Below, piece after piece: positions 12,035 to 23,592 of a stretch of 64,000 bases of DNA. The position numbers and the translations under genes were made by a program. The notes beneath the pieces were generated by a model that was not told the origin of the DNA, did no database searches, and saw only the letters and a program-made list of their open reading frames with translations. The stretch covers positions 19,039,001 through 19,103,000 of the forward strand of contig OZ005620.1 in NCBI GenBank assembly GCA_963930655.1, read 5' to 3'. This stretch comes from Myrica gale. Its lineage: Eukaryota; Streptophyta; Magnoliopsida; Fagales; Myricaceae. The first letter of the stretch is position 1. Each line of letters opens with the position of its first letter.

Positions 12035-12712
12035 CACTACAAAAAAATAACCTATAGCAGCGGTCGAAAACCGCTGCTATAGGTCAAAAAACCGCTGTTA
12101 TACGTTATAGCAGCGGTTTTTTAGCGGCGGTATCTCTGTCGGCATAGATCTATCGCGGCGGTTCCCGTGACCGCTGGTGAAGACCTCGGGTCTATAGCGG
12201 CGATCACATAACAGCGGTCGAAACCGCCGCTATAAACCCGAGCGCAGTTGCGCTGAAGGTCTGTAGCGGCGGTCACTGACCACCGCTACAGACCTACTAT
12301 GACCGCTGCTATAGACCTATAGCAGCGGTCAGGTTCAACCTATAGCCGCGGTCAGGTTCAAGACAGTCAGCATTGTCCATGGAGCGAAGGCTTGGGCGCT
12401 AAGCCAAAAACAGATTATTTTGTCCATGTACTAAAAAACCAAAGAAAAAAATCATACACATAAATTGACTGGGAAAAGCATACTATGACCTGATGACTTC
12501 AAAAGCAAGAGTAACACTTAACGTAGGTGTAAGTGTGACCATGTTGAGGTGCCTTCAAAGCAGCCACCCTATGAGGAAATTTTTTGCAATGAGGACTTCA
12601 CTAACACACTTTTCCAAGAGTTGTGCAAACAATTTTCGAGGGATGTGACTAAACAAGGTGGAAATATGCTGTGAGTGTAGGAAATGGGAGAAATTGGGAT
12701 GACAGTATTTAC

Positions 12713-12834
12713 ATACTGGATGGTGCCCAAGGTCCAAACTGCTGCTAGTGGAAAGGCTGCCTCTAGAGCCCTGGATTTTGCTTTTGGATGGTGAGTGTTC
12801 TGGCTTGAATTTCTCAGCTAGCACGTTTGCCTTG
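12713..12834 (-). pseudogene. Possible captured exon, origin unknown
   Basis: On the minus strand an acceptor-like TTTTTGTCAG is followed by an open stretch reading KANVLAEKFKPEHSPSKSK, then a Ser-rich segment, and then a donor-like GTAAAT. It looks like a real exon inside the CACTA element, next to better-identified captured fragments. I cannot name the donor gene. Confidence 0.35.
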
Positions 12835-13141
12835 CTGACAAAAAAGGAGCATGTTTTTATCATGACTAAAGTGTTCAGGAAAATATAAATCATTCAAGGG
12901 CTGAATTGAAATAACCAGTGGTATCTTGATGAGACTGTTGAGGTATATAAAATTGACATGAGGATTTTAATAGCATTAACACATCATTGTTACATGTGTA
13001 TATGGCTTACAAACAAAATGGTACGTGTATACATGTGAAGTTACACTATTAATTTATCACAGTAGTTTCTAAGTTACACTATTAGTTTAATTTATCTCAT
13101 TAAACTTCATTACAATACCATCACTTGTGTTATGTTTCTAG

Positions 13142-13500
13142 GTTTGTTCATCCAATTACATATGGTGACTACCCTCAGTCCATGCGATCTTTGGTGGGGA
13201 ATCGACTGCCCAACTTCACTGAAGCACAATCCAATAGTTTCAAGGGGTCGCTTAACTTCCTTGGGGTAAATTACTACACTGCAAGATATGCAGATGACTC
13301 TAACTACTCTAGTAGCGTCAACTTAAGTTTCACTACTAATAGCAATGTAGATCTCACCAGTAAGTTTCAAATCCACAACATTGAAGAGATATCGGACTGT
13401 AATTTCACTTTTACTTACACTCTCACATAATTTGTTGTCACAGCGGAGAAGGATGGCATTCCTATTGGTGAACCGGAGAAGGATGGCATCAACTGCAAGG
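13142..13500 (+). pseudogene. Captured beta-glucosidase (GH1) fragment, two exons
   Basis: Exon one (13142-13359) follows an acceptor TTTCTAG and reads [19 protein letters not shown], then LPNFTEAQS and [18 protein letters not shown]. This is the region of plant family-1 glycoside hydrolases leading to the conserved NYYT segment. It ends at a donor GTAAGT. After an 84-bp intron with a good CACAG acceptor, exon two (from 13444) continues in frame as TEKDGIPIGEP, matching the usual ERNGIPIGP region. Then CGGAGAAGGATGGCAT is repeated (13444-13459 and 13473-13488) and similarity stops. The catalytic acid and nucleophile regions are both absent, so no enzyme can be made. It is wholly inside the CACTA element. 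Confidence 0.85.
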
Positions 13501-14259
13501 AAACACACATATATGTTGGTGTGTGTTGATGTTTTCAAATAAGTAACAAAATAGCAAAATCCAATCCAAGTCACCAGCAATGAAGACCATGAAGCTGAGG
13601 TGACAAACCTGCCGCTTGCTGGTGGAACTTTGTCCAGTGTTACTGCCAGCTCCAGCTGATGGAGTCAGGTGAAGGTGGTTTTCTCTTGCTCTCTGACTGT
13701 AAAATAAGCTATAGAACCTAGGAACTTGTAACAAGAGTTCAGCAAATCCTAAATAAAGCAACCTAAAGCTAAAGCTGGCAGCATTATATATTATTTGGAA
13801 GTGTTGAATAAAGAATATCCCAATAACATATTAGTCATGTATCCATTAGTTGCAGGAAAGAGGATATTGACAAAGTTGATTTCAAACATACAACAAAATA
13901 TTCACCATTTGGAAAATAAGCCTACATGATTTTCTGGTTTGTTTTCTCTTCCAATGAATGACTACGGATAGACTTCTGCATAGAATGCGCCAACCCCCAA
14001 TTCCATCCATAAACTTAAAGAATTATGCATCAGAAACGTATCGCTCAACTAGGCCAAAAGTCACAGAACTTATGAACACTGACACTCCACATGTTTTATC
14101 ACCAAAGATTAAGATCAATACATGCATAAATCTGCCATCAGTGTCAAATATGCAAATCAAACTACAACAAGAATCATCATCAATCTACCTTTTTCACACA
14201 CAACAATAGCTGAGTCATATATGCACACTATCATTCAGGAATTCTTTTATGTAACTCAC

Positions 14260-14500
14260 CAACCCAGCACCAGCATTATCTCGTATATAAGCTGCATCCT
14301 GGAAATGCTCTTCCTTTATGGCTTTCTGAAACAAAGAGATTTTAAAAAGAAATTAATGATAAGATAAAGATTATAAGGAAGTCTCTAGGAATAAAAAAAC
14401 ATGTCTCTTTTTGTTTTTCAATCACTCTTTTCATACATTCAGATAAGACATCACTCTGCCAACAGTATCATTCGTAGCTGCAGCTGCAACGCTGTCATCT
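14260..14500 (-). pseudogene. Captured EXECUTER-like fragment, two exons
   Basis: Minus strand. The first piece (14500-14437) reads DDSVAAAATNDTVGRVMSYLN and ends at a GTATG donor. The second (14325-14260) follows a TTTCAG acceptor and reads KAIKEEHFQDAAYIRDNAGA then GL, ending at GTGAGT. Joined, they match the UVR-like repeat region of the chloroplast singlet-oxygen sensors EXECUTER1/2, where a VGRVMS..LN stretch is followed by (E)ER..DAA.IRD.AGAGLVGWW. Only about 43 codons are present, so the fragment is non-functional as protein. Its antisense orientation to the beta-glucosidase piece shows separate capture or rearrangement. The family call rests on remembered motif similarity. Confidence 0.7.
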
Positions 14501-14899
14501 GGTCATGTGCGAAGTCAATGACTCTGCTATCTTATTGAGAAATTGTCCCAAATCCTAAATAAAGCAACCTAAAGCTAAAGCAAATAAACAAGAAAGCAGT
14601 AACAACTGTCCCAAATACGAATAAAAATACGAAGAAACTGGACAAAGTTCCACCAGCAACAAGATGGTATAGTGTGTGGCCTAACAATAGAAATACGAAG
14701 AAACTAAACAATGGCAGCCCAAAGAGAGGTCACAAAATTGGCCTGTAATCCCTCACATTGGAGTAATCAGCAAAAATTGGAAAACCTAAGTTGTTAGACA
14801 AAATATATGGAGATACTTTGGGTCAATACAAAAGCAAAATTTCCAAAAGTAAAAGCTCTAAAAGATCACACCCATCACAAAATTTCCAAAAGTAAAAGC

Positions 14900-15091
14900 T
14901 TACAATCGATTTACTAGAAGCTTCCTGTCGTCGCTAACCATTCTTTTAATTTCTCTTGGCTGCTCAGTTGGAGCACTCTGCTTCCTTGAAGAATATCGAG
15001 ATGGTTTAAGAGTCATTGCCTTTGCTGCTGGTATGAAGCGACTCAACATAAAATCTCGAGTTTGGGGATCTGTAGAGAAGGTTCCAGAGAG
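14900..15091 (-). pseudogene. Captured DUF688-like 3' exon
   Basis: Minus strand, opening after an AG and reading LSGTFSTDPQTRDFMLSRFI, then PAAKAMTLKPSRYSSRKQSA, EQPREIKRMV and a TAA stop at 14902-14900. The core DPQTRDFM.SRFIPAAKAM resembles a conserved block of plant DUF688 proteins of unknown function. The rest of the gene is absent. It lies inside the CACTA element, upstream in the minus direction of the EXECUTER-like piece. Confidence 0.6.
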
Positions 15092-16334
15092 CTAGGGCAC
15101 GACATCAGGGGAAAAAGAGATGCTTTTTTCGTTGAGATAGGCGCGCGAGGGAGGGGGAATTTCGCTGAGAAAGGCGCGCGAGGGAGTTTTTAAGAAAGGG
15201 GGAGAAGAGGTGAGGGAACGGCAGCGTTTTCACTGCAATGTGTTTTTTTTTAATAATAATTTTTATATTTTGTAATTATATATTTTTAATAAATTAAAAT
15301 CAGTTGTAAATTATAATAGTATTTGAAAATATTTATATTTAGTATTAGATACATAGCATATTATTTAATACATGATTTATAACTAGTGTAATAATTTTAA
15401 TTAAAACAAGTTGATAGTAAAATTCTTGAAATATAATTATTAATTATGATCAATAAAATATTTAATTACCATAACAAATATGACCAAAATATTAACTAAA
15501 ATAGCTAAAACCATATTAATTACCATATTAAATCACAAGTCGGGCTAAAATAGCTAAAGGAAAGAAAATCATAACTAAAAATAGGTTTTTGAGAGGGAAA
15601 ACAGCAGATTTAGGGCTTGAAACGAGGCACGACGTGCGCGCCGAAAAGAGCTTTCCGAATTGGGGTCATGGGCGCGAATCGGGTACTCGTAGACAAAGTT
15701 ATGACCAAAAAATCTACACGTGCGCGAAAATTGCCCCAATTAGGCTAGATTCCTATTTTCTTACCATCCTTGCACTGATGTATAATAAATAGTCAATAAA
15801 ATAATTATTAACCTTAAGTAACACATAAAATTTTATTTTTCAATTTTTTTCAATTATTAACATATAAATAATAATTTTTTTCTTTTTTTTTCACATATAC
15901 CTATAGCAGCGGTTCAGTCAGAACCATTGCTATAGGTATATCTTTAGCAGCGTTTTAAAAAAAACGCTGCTAAAGGTACAGCCTACAGCGGCGGTCGTCA
16001 TGACCGCCGCTGTAGGCACCATATTTCTAGCGGCGTTCAACTTGACCGCCGCTAGAGGTAGGACCTATAGCCGTGGTTTATTCGAAACCGCGGCTATAGG
16101 GTCTCCATAGCGGCGGTCAACGACCGCCGCTATATAGACCGCCACTAAAAGAGACCCTATAGTGGCGGTCTGACCGCCGCTACAAACCCCCTATAGCAGC
16201 GGTCATTTACCACCGCTACAGTGACCGCCGCTATAGGATATTTTTAGCCGCGCTTTCCGAAAAACGCGGCTAAAAACACCTTGTAGCGGCGGTTTTCGTG
16301 ACCGCCGTTGGAAGTCCTTTTTTTAGTAGTGATC

Positions 16335-17476
16335 TTAGAAACAACCTATCGAGAAAGGAGGTGTGGTGCGTCCTCACTGGAACCTCTATTAACCCAAAGA
16401 AAACATAAGAAACAAAAACGCGCGAGCTCTCCCAAATATCACCTATCCGGGGATAGCTGCGCCAATTCAGACGCTCCGGGAAGTTACAGATATTGGTATG
16501 TAATACATTAATTGGTTGTCCTCAAAATGAAGTTCATTGGACACTATGAGCGTAATTGACGATTGGTCGATTGACTGCATGCCTTTGGATTAGGAATCAA
16601 ATTCTGTCCGATCTGATTCTGATAACTATATACCGAAAAAAAAACAAAAGCAAAATAGCTACTGAGACTGCTAAGGTGGCTTATCAAAGACAAACTTTGT
16701 GCAATTTGTAGAGAAACACGGCGGCCAATTCAATCATGAGGATAAGATATTGAAGGCCAAAGTTACGGTTCTAGCTAGTATCTTCTTCTTTGGGAAAGCA
16801 GGGTTCAATCATTTTTCTTCGTTCCAAACTTTTTCTTCAATCGATGATACGGGTGGAAAACTGGTGGGGGTAGGTATTTACTTGGAATTTAGAGATAATC
16901 CAAATGATAAGCAACGCCGTACATCTTATTTGTGTATGGTAGGTAAGCTCTCGGTTATAAGTCCACCACTACCCCCAGTGACTTTCAAAAGCATATTAAT
17001 TAGCCTCTCTAGTCTCCATGCATCTCATCTGGCGCCTAGGACCACCACGTACCACGTACTGGCAACAACTTTGGACAAGTACAAGGCCCGATCGAGATAT
17101 ATATATATATATATCGTAACCCCATGAGTTTGAATAGTCCAAGTTATCCATTTGCCATCTCTTATGATTGTGTTGATCAATTAATTCACACATGATTAGG
17201 ACCTAATTTGAAACTCTTAACCACAAACTATATATGCAGAAGAAAAAATTGCAATTAGTTAATTGTGCATATATTATAACCATACGAATCTCGTGGTAGG
17301 TGTGATACGTTCCACAGTAAATTGCCTCCAAGTATTATTTAAAATGGATACCTGACGTGGGTAAATAGGCCTGATCTCGGGTATAGACCATACAATATTA
17401 ATGCTAGCCAGCTCCATGATTCATCTTGAAAGCTAAGCTAAATCTTTTTTCTTTTGCTGAAAAAAACCTCATCACA
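16335..17476. other. Intergenic; one unrecognised open frame
   Basis: A plus-strand frame at 16699-17127 (142 codons, MQFVEKHGGQFNHEDKILKA at its start) includes GGKLVGVGIYLEFRDNP but matches no family I know, and its second half becomes low complexity. It could be an exon relic. An AT microsatellite lies at 17095-17115. Nothing else was seen. Confidence 0.35.
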
Positions 17477-17994
17477 TTACGGAAAGAAAGAAGAACAATG
17501 CATATCACAACTCCGGATATGCTCGGAGATATTAGGAAACAAAAAGGAACTCACACTACCAGAACTAGCAGCCCAAGAAGCCAACTTATGGGCAAGAACA
17601 TTGCACTTCCGTGAAACCCAAGCAATCCTCCAATCTCTGAACTCAGCCAACCCACAACGAATTTTCTCCACCAGTGAAATAATAGGCCAGCTAGGGGGCT
17701 GTTCTCCAGAACCTCCTTGCATAAGACAAGAGAATCACATTCAAACTCCACTCTAGTCCACTTCATTCTTCGAGCAAGATCAGTCGCCTCCGCCAGAGCA
17801 CAGGTCTCACCAGCAAGAGGGTCCATAGCAGCAAATCGTTCCATGTATGCCATACAGAGGGAACTGTGAGATCTCGAGCCGAGATATATAGCTATGAATG
17901 ACCCATTTGGACGAATAGCAACGTCCGAATTCAACTTCATCCAACCAACCTTAGGTGGCACCCACCTTAACATGACTCCATTTTGCATCTTCAT
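17477..17994 (-). pseudogene. LINE-type RNase H domain relic, frameshifted
   Basis: The minus strand reads LRWVPPKVGWMKLNSDVAIR, then LAGETCALAEATDLARRM, then RVEFECDSLVLCKEVL: the W.PP..GW.KLN.D, AE..A and E.DS signatures of the RNase H domain (RVT_3 type) of plant L1-like retrotransposons. Near 17705 the frame shifts, and the C-terminal part continues in another frame as FRDWRIAWVSRKCNVLAHKL. The usual first catalytic Asp environment (NSDVA) is kept, but the frame is broken and no reverse transcriptase is adjacent. A dead fragment. Confidence 0.75.
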
Positions 17995-18808
17995 CCAAGC
18001 ATGAGCATGCTCCGCATACCGCCTCCTAAGCTAAATCGATCATATATAAAAAAATGTAGAACTGTTTCGTAGTTGCTTAGAGAACATCAAGCCTGATTTG
18101 GGGCTTGTGCCATGGGTTCTCCATGAACAGATCATGAAATGGACCCTTAAACTTATTGGTTGTTCATGTCATTGAAGAGACTTATATCTTGGTATTTGTT
18201 TCTTTCCTTCAAAAATTGCTTTTGAGCTTATCGAGAGTAAAAACAGAAGAAAAACAAATCTCATCTTCTATAGAGGAAGGCTTATAAATTTATAATACCA
18301 AGTCATGCATGTTTGGCAAATGAAAAATTCTTCACATGCACGTCCAAAACTTATACTGCCAAACATAACTTGGATTTCCAAATAATACCAATCACTCTAC
18401 ACCTCCCATGTTCATCAGTGTTTTGATCCGTCAAAAGCAGTAGTACTCTGTACTGCTGCAGTATGGGCAGTGCAATTATATATCTAATAGTTCTGGATAT
18501 TATCCAATAAGAAGGGTTTTTTTTTCAAATAAACGATTTCAATATCTATTAATTCTAACCGCATAGTTCAAGGTTGATTTCAATATTGCAAATCTTGTTG
18601 AGCTGCTGCAGTTAATGAACTGCATTCATCACTTCAGCATTAAATGGAGTTGTTGCTGCGCAAGATGTGCAGATATCCTGAGTTTGGGGTATGGAACCTA
18701 CGAGCCTACAGCTGTGAGTATTAGCTTATTTTGTCCTGGTTGTATGGTGGCATTGAACCTTCATAGTGTTTTGTTTGGTTTTGTGTTCTTGGAATTAATG
18801 AGGTTTTG

Positions 18809-18842
<34 letters not shown>

Positions 18843-19574
18843 ACTTCAGATCCACTAACTACTCATCCTAAAACATTGCACTCTCTTTTTATTTTTTTGG
18901 GTAAATTAGAAGTACATTAATTTTTATAAAACGAAATGATGATTATACCTACAATTTGTTAGGTGATAGCGTTTAATGACATTTCATTAAAAAAAATTAA
19001 TCTTCATCCAATTTGATGAAAAATAAAAAATAAACTCAGGTGAAATGTGTTGAGTGATTGGTCAGCCAATAAACTTGCGGCAATTTGATCAGTTTCTGTC
19101 ATCTGGCATCAGTGTATATAGATGAAAAAATTGGAAGATTTTCATGGTCAGGATGATCGTTGCAGTACTACAGATCCTTTGCGGGGAGAAGCTGGTGCTG
19201 CCCTCTTTCTGTATAGTGATTTACAGAGTAACTTTTTGACAGACTCCCTGAATATATGCAGAGTATTCAGAATGTCCAAGAGGAACCAACAGGCCAAAAC
19301 CTGATATAATTCATGCATAAGTAATATTTTTTCCAGCAACCCTAATGTGGGATCTATCGTATGGATTCCTTGAAGGCATAATTAGCTTCCAAATGGGATT
19401 AGAGAAGTAGGTTGCCAAGCAAAACATTGCCTGATCTTTTGATCCTGATGTTAGTCCTTTTGAAATTTCAGTTTGTGATATTGTCTTCGAACCTCCTTAA
19501 TCTATCGTTGTCATTGTTTTCTTTGTAATTGTCGGAAACACACTGGATCAAGGGAAAGGGAAAGAGGGGGAATG
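17995..19574. other. Intergenic, no gene seen
   Basis: AT-rich DNA with a TA microsatellite at about 18811-18841. Short frames at 18615-18809 and 19122-19304 have no recognisable features. Confidence 0.5.
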
Positions 19575-19830
19575 GAATTACGCAAATTCTTTGTCAACCT
19601 CCAATTTACTACCGACAAAAAAGAAAGGTAGACCACCAATCACACTGCTGGATCCAACCTTTACACGTCACTTCGATTATTAAAGCAGGAAATCTCAACA
19701 ACCACACCATCGACTGCAAGCTTTCCGCCCTGTTTTGGGCCTAAACTTTCTAGTGGTGGCAATGATTAGGTTAGTTGTAGAAATGAAGCAAACAAAAGGA
19801 ATTAACTAGCTCTGCGGATGAGGTATAGCA
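19575..19830. repeat. Duplicated block upstream of first dirigent gene
   Basis: This block matches 24565-24790 in order: TCAACCTCCAATTT, CCGACAAAAAAG, TGCTGGATC, TTTGGCC/TTTGGGCC, TTTCTAGTGGTGG, CAATGATTA, AATGAAGCAAACAAAA, then CTAGCTC. It is therefore part of the tandem duplication that produced the two dirigent genes and was probably promoter sequence in the ancestor. Here about 1.5 kb of unrelated DNA separates it from the TATA box. Confidence 0.75.
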
Positions 19831-21335
19831 CATGTTGTGAGGCACAACTGTGCAAAGTGGACCCTGGAGGACAATATCAAGGATTTGAATGGGAGAGATC
19901 GCAATTCGTAACACCCTTGATTTGGTTAAGTCCCACTGGATGGCTGAATTATGATAGAATTGCTAGAATGCCTAACACTGTCTTGATTCTTTGCTAGGTA
20001 GTACTGAACTTTCTAAGCGGTTTAGAGGATTTCAATTGCAACATGGAGCTGTCCTTCCAGAGTTATGATAAAGATTATGTAAGTGCTGATACAGGATAGT
20101 CTCGTGGTCTGTCCTTTACCTTCTAGTCTCTTGCAAGGAGCTGTCATTTTCTCACTTGAATTCAAACATCGCTGCTGTTCTGCAACTATGGATACAGAAG
20201 CTGTTAATCCCTTACTAGAATGCAGCATCAGCCTCAGCAATCTTTGGCAACTGATACACCACCATATATAGATCAATGAAAACTTTGAACTCTTTTTTAC
20301 ACTGGCACTAACAAAAACAGGAATGAGTTCAAGCTACTTTATTTTCTTCTTGATTTATATAGATCCTGTTTCACCTACATTCTTCTTAAACGATTAAAAC
20401 AAACTCCTTAAGATCAACAGTGATACTTACACCTTCATAGTCTAAAATACGAGTTAAACCCCCAAATTATTTGCTTTTGCATTAAATAAAAAAAATTGCT
20501 CACCCTTTCTTTTCATATCACACCTACTCCAGGATTTGCATTCATGTTAGGTTGACATTTTTAGCCTAGTTTCTGGTTATGAATTTGACTGGTCTTAATC
20601 TCCTTCGTTCTGAAATATAAAAAAGGACAAAAATGGGTTGGAATATTTCAGCTGGGTTAGGAAGGTGATGTCAGTGCTCTGTACTTGACCAAAATTGGTG
20701 GGGACAAGTTATCCTTGAAGTAATTACATATGCTAATTCTGAAAGCAGTACTTGAAGAAAAAGTTTTATTTGGCAGCTCAAACGAATCCGTGTTTGAATT
20801 TCTGTATTATCTGATCTACGGTATCATCTCGTCTCAGATACCATACTGATTGAAAGATTTTGTTGAGTTGCTGTTATCTGAATCTCCTGCAGCCCTGCTA
20901 CGCTGTCTGAGCATTACTGTGTAAAAGTCCAATCAGATATTTTCTCGGAGTTTTTAGAATTGCCTCCAAGATCAGCTGTCTCTCTTGTATCTAACTGCAC
21001 AGGCTATAGTGTTACTCCATATTCTATAACTTGTCGACCAATCTCATGCAATTGACGCAAGGGGCGGAGGTGTCATTAATCAAAGTGCTTTTCTATTATA
21101 TTAATATTGGGTTTACTTCTAGTAGCTAATAACTAACTAACATTTTTTTTTGGGTGGGTGGGAGAATATAATTAAGAAGGGAAGAGAGAGTGGCTGCTTT
21201 CCAAGAAAAATTAGGCCACCAAAACATGCATTTTTTAAGCAACAAATTTCTTATAATGGACACACAGTCTAGCAGGTATCTATTATGAAATGGAAGAGTC
21301 AAATGTCAATTAGGCACGCATGAAATTTCTTCTGT
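19831..21335. other. DNA between duplicated block and dirigent TATA box
   Basis: No gene or recognised transposon. In the second dirigent copy the equivalent interval is only about 75 bases, so this stretch is either an insertion here or was lost there. Confidence 0.45.
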
Positions 21336-21342
21336 TATAAAT
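21336..21342 (+). promoter_or_regulatory. TATA box of first dirigent gene
   Basis: TATAAAT within GTTATAAATTAG, 76 bases upstream of the start codon. The leader between contains ACCATTAGCCAAAAACAAGC and no ATG. Confidence 0.6.
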
Positions 21343-21396
21343 TAGAAGGAAGACGATCGAGCAAGGATCACGAGAGATCTCCAACCCAACCATTAG

Positions 21397-21963
<567 letters not shown>

Positions 21964-22465
21964 ACGTCACAGAAATTAAGTATTTAGCAACTTATTACAA
22001 ATAAAAGTGTTGCTGTAAGTCTGTGGGTGTATTGCTATCTTTTTTTTTTTTTTGGGGGGGGGGGGGGGTGTATTGCCATTCGTTACAAGCTTACTAGCAA
22101 GTGAGGAATTGCGGGGTAGTACTGTGCTATAATCTGCAACACTAATCTAATTAGGTTGCAAATTATGTCTGTAATTTGTTTCTTTAAATTAAAATAAACC
22201 TTTGATTGATTACTTTGTCAAATATATATACCTGAGGAAGTCCAAGCTCTTCAAGGACAAGTCTAAATTACTCTGGATAAGTATTGTAGCTAGCTAGTAC
22301 GTATACCGGCCGGTCCGGCCCCAACTAATCGTTCACATCTGGACTGATTAATATAAAACTCTTCCCCTCCCGAATTTTTATTTATTTTTTTCTGTAAATA
22401 TTGGGAAATTAAAGTTAATTTAACTTGATATTCAATTAGGTGATCCTGAATTGGAGCTCGAACCC

Positions 22466-22511
<46 letters not shown>

Positions 22512-23501
22512 GTTCCATCACTTTGATCGGACGTTTGGCATCTTGCAGAAATTATGGGGAAAACGTTAGTTTATTAACTTGATATCAGGTAGTAGTAAAT
22601 TCGAGTTATAATTTAAGTTACTCTATCTTTATATATTTAATTGAATACATGTCTTAAGACTTAAGTCCTACTTTTTTAGGAAAAACTTGGCATGTTTTTT
22701 TTTTAACATGTTATTTAAGTGTGAGCTAGAGTAAGTTTGATCTTGCGTGTGTTGTACGTACTAATATATATTAGCTAGATTAATATATAGTATAAAATTA
22801 AGACTCACAATCACGTGATCAAACGTAATTTTTTATAGACATAGATGTGCCGGTTAAAAGATGAATCTTATTGATCCTTCAGCTTATTTTTCGCCTTAAT
22901 ACACAAATTTATCATTTATTTTTCCAAAAAAAAAGTAGAAAACTACGAATTATTCATCATGCATGTGCGTATATATACACGCTCCAAAAAAAGTTTTCTA
23001 TACCCAAAATCTTCTGGTATAGTGCTGATCATTGGTGATGCAGCATTGTCGACTCCTTAACTAATAATTAATTGCCTCCATTACAGTTTGGTGATCAACT
23101 TGATCTAAACTGTTTGCAAGTGGCTAGATTAATATTAGAGAGCGGCTGTTAATTAGAGATATATTTTGTTTAGATATATTTTTAGACCAATAACACTCTC
23201 CCTATTTCGTTCGGAAAATAAAAACTAGGCAAAGTACAAAGTTGGGTAGAAGATATCAGAAAGAGACACCTCCAATTCTTGCTCATGGCGTAAACTCACT
23301 CATCACTCGTTTGCTCTCTCTCCATATTTACGTTGCCAAACCACCAATATAGCTGCCAATGAGAGGAAATGGGTAGGAACAACTTCACCTAGAGGAGAGC
23401 CGCTCTCATTTTTCATTGCGCTTTTTGCTCAATATTTGCTTTTCTGTCTTTTTGCTTTTACTTTTCTTAATTTTTTAAAAATTATTGAAGACTGACTAAT
23501 T
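21964..23501. other. Intergenic between dirigent genes
   Basis: Contains a homopolymer T run followed by a G run (about 22039-22068) and a compound CT/TA microsatellite (about 22466-22511). Otherwise AT-rich without coding signal. Confidence 0.55.
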
Positions 23502-23592
23502 GTTGAAAGTGATGTAGTCCCACATTGCTTAGCAATGTGAGGTGTGTGAGTTTTTATTTTTAACATCGTATCGGAGCGCGGTTTTCGGCTTT
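23502..23592 (+). mobile_element. Truncated TRIM end, inverted relative to the adjoining copy
   Basis: TGTTGAAAGTGATGTAGTCCCACATTGC at 23502 is the LTR start of the adjoining element, but on the plus strand. After about 55 bases it skips to TAACATCGTATCGGAGC, which resembles an LTR end plus a methionine-tRNA primer site (TGGTATCAGAGC), then GGTTTTCGGCTTT, matching the inner end of the neighbour. It is a deleted copy in head-to-head orientation. Confidence 0.6.

Larger units (their letters stand above)
12035..16331. mobile_element. Gene-capturing (Pack-type) CACTA transposon
   Basis: The left end begins CACTACAAAAAAATAACC; the right end on the other strand begins CACTACTAAAAAAAGGAC. The 3-bp duplication ATC is exact (12032-12034 and 16332-16334). 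About 330 bases at the left end and 430 at the right carry many inverted copies of the GACCGCCGCTATAG-like subterminal repeat. There is no transposase. Instead the interior holds spliced-looking fragments of several unrelated host genes: a GH1 beta-glucosidase on + (13142-13500), an EXECUTER-type gene on - (14260-14500), a DUF688-type gene on - (14900-15091), and perhaps one more on - (12713-12834). Introns are retained, so capture was at the DNA level. The element is in the same family as the truncated copy ending at 5417. Confidence 0.88.

Noticed and set aside
13489..13761. Minus-strand frame inside the gene-capturing CACTA
   Set aside because: No recognisable motif; overlaps non-coding junction sequence next to the beta-glucosidase fragment.
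16699..17127. 142-codon frame as a gene
   Set aside because: Unrecognised, with a low-complexity second half; kept only as a note in the intergenic entry.
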